In this document: piece after piece, positions 8,281 to 14,984 of the stretch
Layout: each line of letters opens with the position of its first letter
Numbering within the stretch: the first letter of the stretch is position 1
NCBI GenBank assembly: GCA_965243755.1
Contig: CBDEVW010000006.1
Coordinates: 744,001 to 808,000 of the forward strand
Length of the DNA stretch: 64,000 nt
Origin: JANSWY01 sp965243755
Lineage (GTDB): Bacteria; Bacteroidota; Bacteroidia; Cytophagales; Cyclobacteriaceae
Reading direction: 5' to 3'
Made by a program: the position numbers and the translations under genes
Notes under the pieces: generated by a model
The model's input: only the letters and a program-made list of their open reading frames with translations
Told to the model about the DNA's origin: nothing
Databases searched by the model: none

Positions 8281-8445
8281 TTGGGCAGCAGGCAGGTTTT
8301 TTTGAAAGAAGTTCTGGAACTTCTTTTTGGTAAGCATGGTGTCAATGATTTTAAAGACAGTGGACTTATCTTCTTCGTCCAATTGATTGATCAGGTCTAA
8401 TTGCTCGGACTTCACGCTGGAGCGCATTTGAGCGATAGCGGAAAT
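8278..8445 (-). pseudogene. C-terminal remnant of an XRE-type regulator gene
   Basis: The minus-strand frame ending at 8278 encodes about 50 residues (ISAIAQMRSSVKSEQLDLIN, then NQLDEEDKSTVFKIIDTML and a short basic tail). This looks like the C-terminal end of Bacteroidota HTH_3/XRE regulators, where a helix such as L.EEDK..IF.LID is common. The helix-turn-helix part is absent: upstream of 8445 the sequence changes abruptly into the R3 repeat. A piece of the same gene recurs at 8622-8662. Best read as a remnant cut by repeat insertion or recombination. Confidence 0.5.
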
Positions 8446-8459
8446 GCGTTCCCCTTTCT

Positions 8460-8600
8460 GGTGCCAGTTTAGCGAAGCGTAACTGGTGCCCACAAAATCA
8501 GTTAAAAAAAGGAACCGAAGAAGTTTGCAACTTCGGCTCATCAAAGGACCTGTTGTTAATAAATGACTGGTCTTTTTTTATGGAGATAAGATTGGAATTT
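8460..8600 (+). repeat. Repeat R3, copy 2
   Basis: Begins with the 31-nt hairpin GGTGCCAG...AACTGGTGCC (8460-8490), continues with the CCGAAG/CTTCGG hairpin and a terminator-like stem-loop. Closely matches the copies at 4671 and 9644. Confidence 0.85.
8546..8579 (+). terminator. Terminator-like stem-loop inside R3 copy 2
   Basis: GACCTGT...ACTGGTC followed by seven T; one mismatch in the stem compared with the other two copies. Confidence 0.55.
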
Positions 8601-8621
8601 GCAACAAAAACCCATCCCACT

Positions 8622-8662
8622 ATCTCACGCTGGAGCGCATTTGAGCGATAGCGGAAATGAGT
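8622..8662 (-). repeat. Second fragment of the XRE-type regulator remnant
   Basis: CACGCTGGAGCGCATTTGAG and the following bases up to GCGGAAATG repeat the sequence at about 8413-8446. On the minus strand both copies encode ISAIAQMRSSV. The two copies flank R3 copy 2, as if R3 sits inside a duplicated target or recombination site. Confidence 0.7.
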
Positions 8663-8767
8663 TCCTAATTAAAAAAGATGAGCAGTCCTGTAGGATTTGT
8701 AATCCGGGATTATTGTAGAAATGAGTTTCAGGACTCTATGCATCCACGAAATCTTCGAGCTTCCAAT

Positions 8768-8836
8768 GTCTGAACCAGGATTTAAAAGATTAAAGGATGT
8801 ACAGGATTTAGGGATTGGTGCGGCAGGGTGGAGTAG
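8768..8836. repeat. Repeat R2, copy 2
   Basis: Matches 4545-4612 from GTCTGAACCAGGATTTAAAA onward with few differences. Confidence 0.8.
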
Positions 8837-8867
8837 ATTTTTTTATGAATCAGCCTTTAACTAGTAG

Positions 8868-9010
8868 ATTATTATTTGCCATTTAGCAAATTCCAGAAGT
8901 GACCAAATTTAACCGTAGTAGGTAGTAAACCGAAGTTGCAAACTTCTATATTGCTGCTTTCATAAAATTTTTAGGCACCAGTTGCGTTTCGCTAAACTGG
9001 CCCCAGCGAA
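8868..9010. repeat. Repeat R4, copy 3
   Basis: Carries CCGAAGTTGCAAACTTC (8930-8946) and the 31-nt hairpin GGCACCAG...CTGGCCCC (8974-9004). It forms the left inverted arm of the cassette whose right arm is 9644-9719. Confidence 0.85.
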
Positions 9011-9145
9011 GGAAAACTAACCTTATGGAGGTTTTGCGGCTCATTTCTATTTTCATAAAGTGACTGGGATTATTTTATCAAATTTTTAGATTGGATGAAA
9101 AACTGGAGATATTAGCAAATGCTTTGATCAGTAACCAAGAACCTG

Positions 9146-9589
9146 ATGAAAATATTTAATTATATAGCGGTTTTTTTTATCGTCACTATTATTTCATTGA
9201 ATGCTCATTCGCAAAATGACTTGTATGGAAGTTGGTATTCTATTGAGAATATTGATACCATTAATCAGGATCTTGATTATATAGAGTTCTATTTTGACGA
9301 AAATAAATTTTGTATTTTGAGTTTAGATATTGGATATCAAGGTGTTATTAGCTATGAGCTAGAGGATAATCAGTGTAAAGTAGGAGGGAGAGTATACTTT
9401 TCTTATGAAAAATACCCGGATAGTTTGCGTATTTTTTTTCCGGAGAAAACAGAATCTATGATGTATAAATTGGAAGAAAAACTAGATGTGATAAATACAT
9501 CTCCGGACTCAACTATGATCGCTAATCATCTTGAAAAATTGTGGATGCGGTATGATAGTCTGTGGGTGCAAATATTTGAACATCATTAA
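9146..9589 (+). CDS. Small secreted protein of unknown function, candidate orphan immunity protein
   Basis: 147 aa with a signal peptide (hydrophobic IAVFFIVTIISLNAHS, cleavage before QND). The mature part begins DLYGSWYSIENID, which resembles the start of lipocalin-like domains (GxW), and is acidic and aromatic-rich. No Shine-Dalgarno is seen. The gene is bracketed by inverted hairpin elements at 8930-9004 and 9644-9719, making a discrete cassette of about 790 bp. No family is recognised with confidence. Confidence 0.7.
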   Translation: MKIFNYIAVFFIVTIISLNAHSQNDLYGSWYSIENIDTINQDLDYIEFYFDENKFCILSLDIGYQGVISYELEDNQCKVGGRVYFSYEKYPDSLRIFFPEKTESMMYKLEEKLDVINTSPDSTMIANHLEKLWMRYDSLWVQIFEHH

Positions 9590-9643
9590 ATTTTGGTACT
9601 AAAAAAGAACATCCTCAACTCGGGCCAACTCTGGCAACTTTCT

Positions 9644-9785
9644 GGCGCCAGTTTAGCGAAGCGCAACTGGTGCCCACAAATCAAATAAAAAATGGAACCG
9701 AAGAAGTTTGCAACTTCGGCTCATCAAAGGACCTGTTGTTAATAAATGACAGGTCTTTTTTTATAGAGAAAGAATTGTATATAAT
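9644..9785 (+). repeat. Repeat R3, copy 3
   Basis: The 31-nt hairpin 9644-9674 is the reverse complement of 10304-10334 apart from one base. It is followed by the CCGAAG/CTTCGG hairpin (to 9719) and a terminator stem-loop. Confidence 0.9.
9729..9762 (+). terminator. Rho-independent terminator inside R3 copy 3
   Basis: GACCTGT...ACAGGTC followed by seven T. It would end transcription of the 9146 gene. Confidence 0.75.
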
Positions 9786-10147
9786 GTAGATATTTCCACT
9801 ATCTACACACGCCGCGCAGGCCAAAGAAAACGAATTGGAGGGCCGCACCCCAAAATAAAAGGGACCGGGTCGCGGAGACCGGGTCGCGGAGACCAACTCA
9901 AAAAATTCTTTTGACCATCCAATGCTTATTAATGCAATACATTGATCCACGGTCAAAATGATTCACGCTTGCCTTGGATGCCCCTCCGCTACTAAAACAA
10001 ATGGGTTAAACTTCAACTGTCACTAGTTGTCATCCACCTAGGACCAAACTAATCGTGAGGACTAATCTTGGTTGTCCTCAACCTGTGATTACACTGAAAC
10101 TGAGGACTCCAGTCCGTATATTTTAATGAATTGAAAATTATAAAGAG
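9786..10147 (+). other. Non-coding spacer with a 14-nt tandem repeat
   Basis: ACCGGGTCGCGGAG occurs twice in direct tandem (9864-9877, 9878-9891). The same 14-nt motif with small changes is part of the tRNA-Asp array near 21.3-21.9 kb. Open frames on the minus strand here have no recognisable content. The remaining sequence has no feature I can name. Confidence 0.6.
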
Positions 10148-10345
10148 AACCAACTTGGGCATAAGTTTGTAACTTACGTCCACCAATCCCGGCAGTTTAC
10201 AACTGCCTTTAAACAAAATTCCAGAAGTGGCCAAATTTTACCCCATTACGCTAGAGAATCGAAGTTGCAAACTTCTATATTGCTGCTTTCATAAAATATG
10301 TTAGGCACCAGTTGCGTTTCGCTAAACTGGCGCCAGTGAAAGGCT
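10148..10345. repeat. Repeat R4, copy 4
   Basis: Contains the variant palindrome GGCAGTT(tac)AACTGCC (10191-10207), TCGAAGTTGCAAACTTC (10259-10275) and the 31-nt hairpin (10304-10334). The 10421 gene starts 86 nt further on. Confidence 0.85.
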
Positions 10346-10420
10346 CCTGCGGAGGTTTTGGATAATCAGGTATCCGAAGCAACTTCTGCAAAACAGGAGT
10401 AGAAAAAGGACAATTAGCAG

Positions 10421-10801
10421 ATGAAGAAGAAGAAGTATTTGATTTATCGAACTATAGCTCAAGTAATTATACTGGTTATGTTTGCATACTATTGGCGACT
10501 TACGCACATCATTGATCAGCTCATGGAAGATAATTCCATAAGTAGCTTTACGGTGGTTGATAAAGTTTGTAAAAGAAGCCGCGGCGGATCTTTTGTACAA
10601 TTTAAACACCCACAGGGTATAAGTAGTGTGGAGTTATATGGTGCAAGTTGCTTTGACCTGGAGGTTGGAGGAAAAATCGAACTGTATCATAACAGGACAT
10701 ATGATTTTTTCTATGTCCCGGAAAGCGAAACGTACAATCGATACCTGATAGGCTTGTTACTTGTTTTTGCACTTTCTTTTCTACCCTGGAATAAATGGTG
10801 A
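10421..10801 (+). CDS. Small two-helix membrane protein, DUF3592-like architecture
   Basis: 126 aa with a transmembrane helix near residues 8-25 and another at 106-121, and an extracytoplasmic domain between them. The segment VGGKIELYHNRTYDFFYVP lines up by eye with VGDSVIVHYNPNNPTESIIY of the DUF3592-type protein at 7038, and the overall layout is the same. AAAAGGA lies about 11 nt before the ATG. I take it as a diverged relative and candidate orphan immunity protein; both points are inference. The next sequence downstream is again repeat DNA. Confidence 0.65.
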   Translation: MKKKKYLIYRTIAQVIILVMFAYYWRLTHIIDQLMEDNSISSFTVVDKVCKRSRGGSFVQFKHPQGISSVELYGASCFDLEVGGKIELYHNRTYDFFYVPESETYNRYLIGLLLVFALSFLPWNKW

Positions 10802-10972
10802 CCACCAATTAATTGAAAAATGGAACTGTAGATGTTTGCAACTGCCATTAAGCAAAATTCCAGAAGTGGCCAAATTTAACCGTAGTAGGCTAGTAGGTCG
10901 AAGTTGCAAACTTCTTTATTGAAATTTGTTAGGCACCAGTTGAGCTTCACTAAACTGGTGCCAGTGAAGGCT
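10802..10972. repeat. R3 remnant and R4 copy 5
   Basis: An R3-like scrap (AATTGAAAAATGGAAC, about 10811-10826) runs into an R4 element with GAAGTTGCAAACTTC (to 10914) and the hairpin GGCACCAG...CTGGTGCC (10932-10962). No small exported-protein gene follows this copy; the 22-nt repeat array begins instead. Confidence 0.8.
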
Positions 10973-11038
10973 CATCAAAGTACTCCTCGTTATACCCATA
11001 GCCTTTAATCAGACAGAAAGAATGCACCGCAAAACTTC

Positions 11039-11281
11039 CTGCGCAACCGATCCTCCTGCGTTGCTCAGGCTATTGTTCCAGGTTGCTCAAGGTACGTTCC
11101 TGTGTTGCTCAAGACATGTTCCTGTGTTGCGCAACATACCGTGCCAGGTTGCTCAACCCAGAGCGCTGTGTTGCTCAACACACACGCCTGAGTTGCTCAA
11201 CCCAGAACGCCAGGTTGCTCAACCCGGAAGTCCAGGTTGCGCAACTCATGGACACAACTTGCGCAACATTTTTTTGGTGGT
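11039..11281 (+). repeat. 22-nt direct repeat array, block 1 (11 units)
   Basis: Units start at 11039, 11061, 11083, 11105, 11127, 11149, 11171, 11193, 11215, 11237 and 11259, exactly 22 nt apart. Each begins with TTGCTCAA or the perfect palindrome TTGCGCAA (first unit CTGCGCAA), followed by a more variable 14 nt that often ends CCAGG or CTGTG. Open frames across it exist in all three forward frames because 22 is not a multiple of 3; I do not consider them genes. Confidence 0.95.
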
Positions 11282-11341
11282 TAGCTGTTTGGCTTTTGGC
11301 TTTTGGCTATTTGGCTTTTGGCTGTTTGGCTATTTGGCTTT

Positions 11342-11399
11342 TTGTTGTGCTGTCAGATCTTACGATCTGCACAGTACTTGGATGAACGATATGGAAAAG
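11342..11399 (+). repeat. 58-nt repeat, copy 2
   Basis: 57 of 58 bases match 6753-6810. Here it separates the two 22-nt array blocks. Confidence 0.9.
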
Positions 11400-11411
11400 T
11401 GCAAAAACTTC

Positions 11412-11653
11412 CTGCGCAACCGATCCTCCTGCGTTGCTCAGGCTATTGTTCCAGGTTGCTCAAGGTACGTTCCTGTGTTGCTCAAGACATGTTCCTGTGT
11501 TGCGCAACATACCGTGCCAGGTTGCTCAACCCAGAGCGCTGTGTTGCTCAACACTCACGCCTGCGTTGCTCAACCCGGAACGCCAGGTTGCTCAACCCGG
11601 AAGTCCAGGTTGCGCAACTCATGGACACAACTTGCGCAACATTTTTTTGGTGG
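11412..11653 (+). repeat. 22-nt direct repeat array, block 2 (11 units)
   Basis: Units start at 11412, 11434, 11456, 11478, 11500, 11522, 11544, 11566, 11588, 11610 and 11632, again exactly 22 nt apart. They are nearly identical unit by unit to block 1, so the block was duplicated as a whole. Confidence 0.95.
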
Positions 11654-11848
11654 TTAGTTTTTGGCTTTTTAGCTGTTTGGCTTTTGGCTTTTGGCTGTTT
11701 GGCTTTTGGCTTTTAGTTTCCTGTTGACTGCAGGCAGCAGACTTAGAATTTTCCAGAAATACCAAAAACTTCGTTTTCAGTCTGGCGTGCCCAACTCCCA
11801 AAACTTAAGAAAATCATCTATCTTCACCATTCAACTAAAATTTACGTA

Positions 11849-12289
11849 ATGAAACATACTTTCATACTCCTCCTTGGCATCTGCCTGGCCATTCCTTCGT
11901 TCTCGCAATCCAGTAGTTACACGGGTAAAGTCAAAAAGATGCTTATACTTACAGGTGCTGAAGAAACTTTTGCCACCGCAATTGATCAAATGATGGGAAC
12001 CATTAGAAACACCAGAAATGATGTTCCTTCAGAACTATGGGATGAACTACACACCGAATTCAAAAAGACATCCCTGGATGATTTGGTGGAAATGCTTGCA
12101 CCTGTTTACTTCAAATACCTTGATGAATCAGACCTTGATGGTATTATCGAATTTTATCAGTCTCCCGTAGGAAAAAAATACGCTAAGGCTACTCCAGGTA
12201 TCACCAGAGACTCCATGGCAGCAGGCGAAGAATGGGGGGTCAAAATCGGACAAAGATTAGCCGACAGACTGGCTGATGAGGGGTATTAG
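11849..12289 (+). CDS. Exported DUF2059 family protein
   Basis: 146 aa. A signal peptide (MKHTFILLLGICLAIPSFSQ) is followed by a helical domain. The C-terminal part has the DUF2059 pattern: a YFKYLDESDLDGIIEFYQSP segment (D/E-L..I..FY.SP.G.K) and VGKKYAKATPGI. The family is found in many Gram-negative bacteria and lacks a settled function. The gene stands alone, after the 22-nt repeat array and before a GAGTTT-rich stretch. Confidence 0.88.
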   Translation: MKHTFILLLGICLAIPSFSQSSSYTGKVKKMLILTGAEETFATAIDQMMGTIRNTRNDVPSELWDELHTEFKKTSLDDLVEMLAPVYFKYLDESDLDGIIEFYQSPVGKKYAKATPGITRDSMAAGEEWGVKIGQRLADRLADEGY

Positions 12290-12853
12290 AGTTTAGAGTT
12301 TGGAGTTTAGAGTTTTGAATTTAGAATTTAGGGTTTTGAGTTTGGAGTTTAGAGTTACTGGTGTCCGGGAAAAATTAATTCAAGTATGATTATTTTGGAC
12401 AAATGTGATTCTTAATTGGGGAGGATGGGAAATGGCGGGCGGCATGTGCGATGATGGCCGTGTTGCAGGATTGGGCAGGATTTGCGCGAAAAGGGGCATT
12501 GGGAGGCCGTGTGCTAATAATTTCCCAAAGACTTTTTCCTTAGTTTTTGGTCTTTCAAAAAGTAAGTGCCTCCGCGGCAAAAGCGGTGGAAGGTGTGATT
12601 CTACAAGAAAATGGAAATTACATGAAATACTACCTTCATTTTAGAAATTCACCAAAAAAGAGTGTCTACTGCGTGTATTCAGCTAAAATTATTCTTTCTG
12701 AGATTTATTCCAGACACCAGTGAATTTTGAGTTTAGAATTTTTGAAATTTGAATTTTGAATTTGCCTCCTTTGGTGTTAAATGTACATGCATGCTCAGGA
12801 CAAGAACTATAACTAAGAACTCAGACTAAAAAAATAAGAACAAAAAAACCATT
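12290..12853 (+). other. Intergenic region with low-complexity GAGTTTxGA repeats
   Basis: 12292-12357 and 12718-12766 consist of degenerate GAGTTTAGAGTTTTGAATTT-type runs. The middle part has open frames of 66-79 codons on both strands without signal peptide, start signals or familiar motifs, so I left them out. The reverse complement of the same low-complexity sequence appears at 62680-62758. Confidence 0.65.
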
Positions 12854-13441
12854 ATGATTCAACTAAAACCAGTCTTTGATATGGCCAGTAGATTTATGAT
12901 TTTGAGTGTCATTTCCATATGGGGACTAGTCAGCTGCAAAAGTGAGTTTCTGCCTATTGGTAATGCTTACACAGTCTCTATCAATCATGGAGATACGTTG
13001 GTGACATTTCAGGTGCAGGGCATTGAGGAGGAACCCAAGATCAATGATGAGGTGCAATATACCTGGTTTAAGTCAAATAAGATTTACCAGAGTCAGGGTG
13101 GATACAGTGGCCAGTTGCTGCATGGGAAGTACGAGGAGTTCCTGGATAAAAAAATGGTGAAAAAGGGCTATTATGACAATGGCAGGAAAATAGGAGAGTG
13201 GCGCTCCTGGAACCTTAATGGTGACTTGCGAAATATGGTAACTTACAAGAATGGCCTGCTCAATGGTGATTATAAAATTTTTGAGCCGGCAGGAGAACTC
13301 AAAGAATATGGCTCACTAAAAGACGGCCAGCGTCATGGGAAGATCATCACTTTATTCCCTAATGACTCCACATTGGCTGTCAAATACCAAAATGGTGTGC
13401 CCAGAGATACTGTTTCTGCCAAATTTTTGGGTGTTTTCTGA
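12854..13441 (+). CDS. YwqK/MORN-repeat lipoprotein
   Basis: 195 aa. The N-terminus carries a lipoprotein signal (ISIWGLVSC, Cys28; an ATG at 12881 would shorten the leader to 18 residues). The body has MORN-type repeats such as GYYDNGRKIGEWRSWNLNG and YGSLKDGQRHGKIITLFPND, as in YwqK-family antitoxins. No toxin gene is adjacent, so a toxin-antitoxin role is not supported locally; these repeats are also common in cell-surface proteins of this phylum. Confidence 0.82.
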   Translation: MIQLKPVFDMASRFMILSVISIWGLVSCKSEFLPIGNAYTVSINHGDTLVTFQVQGIEEEPKINDEVQYTWFKSNKIYQSQGGYSGQLLHGKYEEFLDKKMVKKGYYDNGRKIGEWRSWNLNGDLRNMVTYKNGLLNGDYKIFEPAGELKEYGSLKDGQRHGKIITLFPNDSTLAVKYQNGVPRDTVSAKFLGVF

Positions 13442-13512
13442 AAGTGTGATCGCTGCTCAAAAGTGGATGTCATATCCTGGAATAATTATTCTTTGTGAAC
13501 AAAAAACACCTC

Positions 13513-13549
13513 AAAAAAAGAAGGTGACCATTTACAGACACCTTCTTTT
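13513..13549 (-). terminator. Terminator between convergent genes
   Basis: On the minus strand GAAGGTG...CACCTTC is followed by TTTTTTT. It ends the 13575 gene and, with TTCTTTTCTC on the other side, may also serve the plus-strand MORN gene. Confidence 0.75.
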
Positions 13550-13574
13550 CTCAACCTTCTGATCACCCGATTAA

Positions 13575-14837
13575 TCAGAGGGGCAGTTTTTTAGCAATTC
13601 CTTTCGCCATTTTCCTTCCCCCAGGTCGATTAGATTCGTCGGTATACTTGTACCTTCCTGTGTAGGTGAATGAAACATCGAATGATTCTCCTGTCTCATC
13701 TGTGTTCAGGTCATATTCAGCCACTGATATGTCATATGAAAGGGTATAAAATGCTTGTTTAGTCACCACAGAAACAGTACCACCTGTGACCACATAATAT
13801 TTATCTTTCTCCATATCGTCTGGAGTCTGGAAAAATTCATTATTGTCGTTCCCATCGATGGCGATCAGCGAGTAGTTGAAGTATTGCAGATTTTCCAACT
13901 GATCGGATGGGGTATCTTCATGAGCATACTGGTAAAGACCATCTTCGAAAGTCGTGCCGGGTGACAACAACTCACTGTAGACTACAATGTTCCACTTTTC
14001 GGAAATATAGTCCTCATACTCATTACTCCACACCAGCTCACCGTCAGTTGTGATGAAATCAAGGTTGTAATGAGGACCCCATTGCCCATAATCTGCGACA
14101 TGGCCGTCTATAAGTGTGAATGTTTCACCTAAAACTTCTATTGTACCTCCATCAGCGATGTTATTTACATGAACAGTAACCTCTGCCTGGGCTGTCAGCT
14201 GCCCGTCACTCACCTGGATCGTGAGGGTATATTTTTCTGTCTTTTCATAATCAATCATTTCAGCTTTGGTCAGATGCAAAATGCCTCCGGCAGTTAGGGA
14301 AAAGATTCCCTCTTCATTTCCATTGGTTACAAAATACTGTAGGTTAGAAGTCTGGGCATCTGTTGCCACCACCTGACCTATTTCACCGGCCATGGCATTT
14401 TCATCGATGGTAAAGGTCTGATCTTCAATGGAAGGAGCTGTATTGGACTGTACTACCACTATGGTGATTTCCGCGGAGCTGGTGAGTTTACCATCACTGG
14501 CATCCACCGTGAGTACAAATGGATCGGAGGTCGTAAAGTCTATTGCTGTAATGTCAGCTACAGTTAATTCACCGGAGTTGATGTTTATGGCAAATGCACC
14601 GCGCTCATTACCAGAGAAAATCTCAAAAGTAAGATCATCATTATCGGGATCGGTGGCCTGAATGGCTCCAAGTGATGTGCCATTGATAGCAGTTTCCTGT
14701 ACAGTAAACTCCTGATCTGCAATGACTGGTTCTCCATTGTCACCCTCATCTTCATTACAGGAAGAGAGCCAAAGTGTTGAGATTGCGGCGACCATCAGAA
14801 TGGAGCCTCGTAATAAGTTTTTCATCGTAAGTTTCAT
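13575..14837 (-). CDS. Cadherin-like domain lipoprotein (paralogue 1)
   Basis: 420 aa. A lipoprotein signal (STLWLSSC, Cys27) leads into two cadherin-type repeats: about 37-130, beginning PVIADQEFTVQETAINGTSLG with ATDPDNDDL, and about 130-225, beginning APSIEDQTFTIDENA. The C-terminal 190 residues (DYGQWGPHYNLDFITTDGE onward) form a separate domain shared with the protein at 19363. Cadherin-like repeats bind Ca2+ through DxD-type loops and serve adhesion or spacing; the C-terminal domain is unknown to me. An ATG at 14825 is an alternative start. TTGTCTTATGT (14915-14925) upstream also precedes the paralogue. Confidence 0.8.
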   Translation of the reverse strand: MKLTMKNLLRGSILMVAAISTLWLSSCNEDEGDNGEPVIADQEFTVQETAINGTSLGAIQATDPDNDDLTFEIFSGNERGAFAININSGELTVADITAIDFTTSDPFVLTVDASDGKLTSSAEITIVVVQSNTAPSIEDQTFTIDENAMAGEIGQVVATDAQTSNLQYFVTNGNEEGIFSLTAGGILHLTKAEMIDYEKTEKYTLTIQVSDGQLTAQAEVTVHVNNIADGGTIEVLGETFTLIDGHVADYGQWGPHYNLDFITTDGELVWSNEYEDYISEKWNIVVYSELLSPGTTFEDGLYQYAHEDTPSDQLENLQYFNYSLIAIDGNDNNEFFQTPDDMEKDKYYVVTGGTVSVVTKQAFYTLSYDISVAEYDLNTDETGESFDVSFTYTGRYKYTDESNRPGGRKMAKGIAKKLPL

Positions 14838-14984
14838 GTTTTAATGGTTATGAATCGGCCTATGCCAAATTCTGTGCCAACACATAGGCGGGATGGCTGC
14901 CTGACCAAAAAATGTTGTCTTATGTTGATCTTTTTAGAATAACAGCACTTGTTTTAACTTTGGCTTTCCATTGAATCAAACATC

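Larger units (their letters stand above)
8663..9145 (+). other. Non-coding spacer with R2 and R4 copies
   Basis: Holds R2 copy 2 (8768-8836) and an R4 element (about 8868-9010). I see no gene and no strong promoter motif in the remaining AT-rich sequence before 9146. Confidence 0.65.
11029..11730 (+). repeat. Tandem duplication of about 373 bp containing the 22-nt arrays
   Basis: The block starting at GCAAAACTTCCTGCGCAACC (11029) is repeated from 11401 (one extra A). Each block holds an 11-unit 22-nt array followed by a TTTTGGC-rich low-complexity tail; the first block also carries the 58-nt repeat (11342-11399) before the second begins. Confidence 0.9.

Noticed and set aside
9681..9956. Minus-strand ORF of 91 aa
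   Set aside because: It reads through the R3 hairpins and the 14-nt tandem; no start signal or recognisable domain.
4391..10972. Insertion sequence with transposase
   Set aside because: No transposase frame or remnant was found; the inverted hairpin elements stand alone.
11039..11653. CRISPR array
   Set aside because: The period is only 22 nt with no room for separate repeat and spacer, the 14-nt part is not unique per unit in the way of spacers, the whole block is duplicated, and no cas gene is present.
11022..11727. Four overlapping forward ORFs (97-211 aa) across the 22-nt arrays
   Set aside because: They arise because a 22-nt period without stops opens all three frames. The translations are shifted versions of the same Cys/Gln/Asn-rich repeat, with no start signals.
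12380..12644. Opposed ORFs of 66 and 79 aa in the intergenic region
   Set aside because: No ribosome binding site, signal peptide or family motif, and both strands are open over the same bases.
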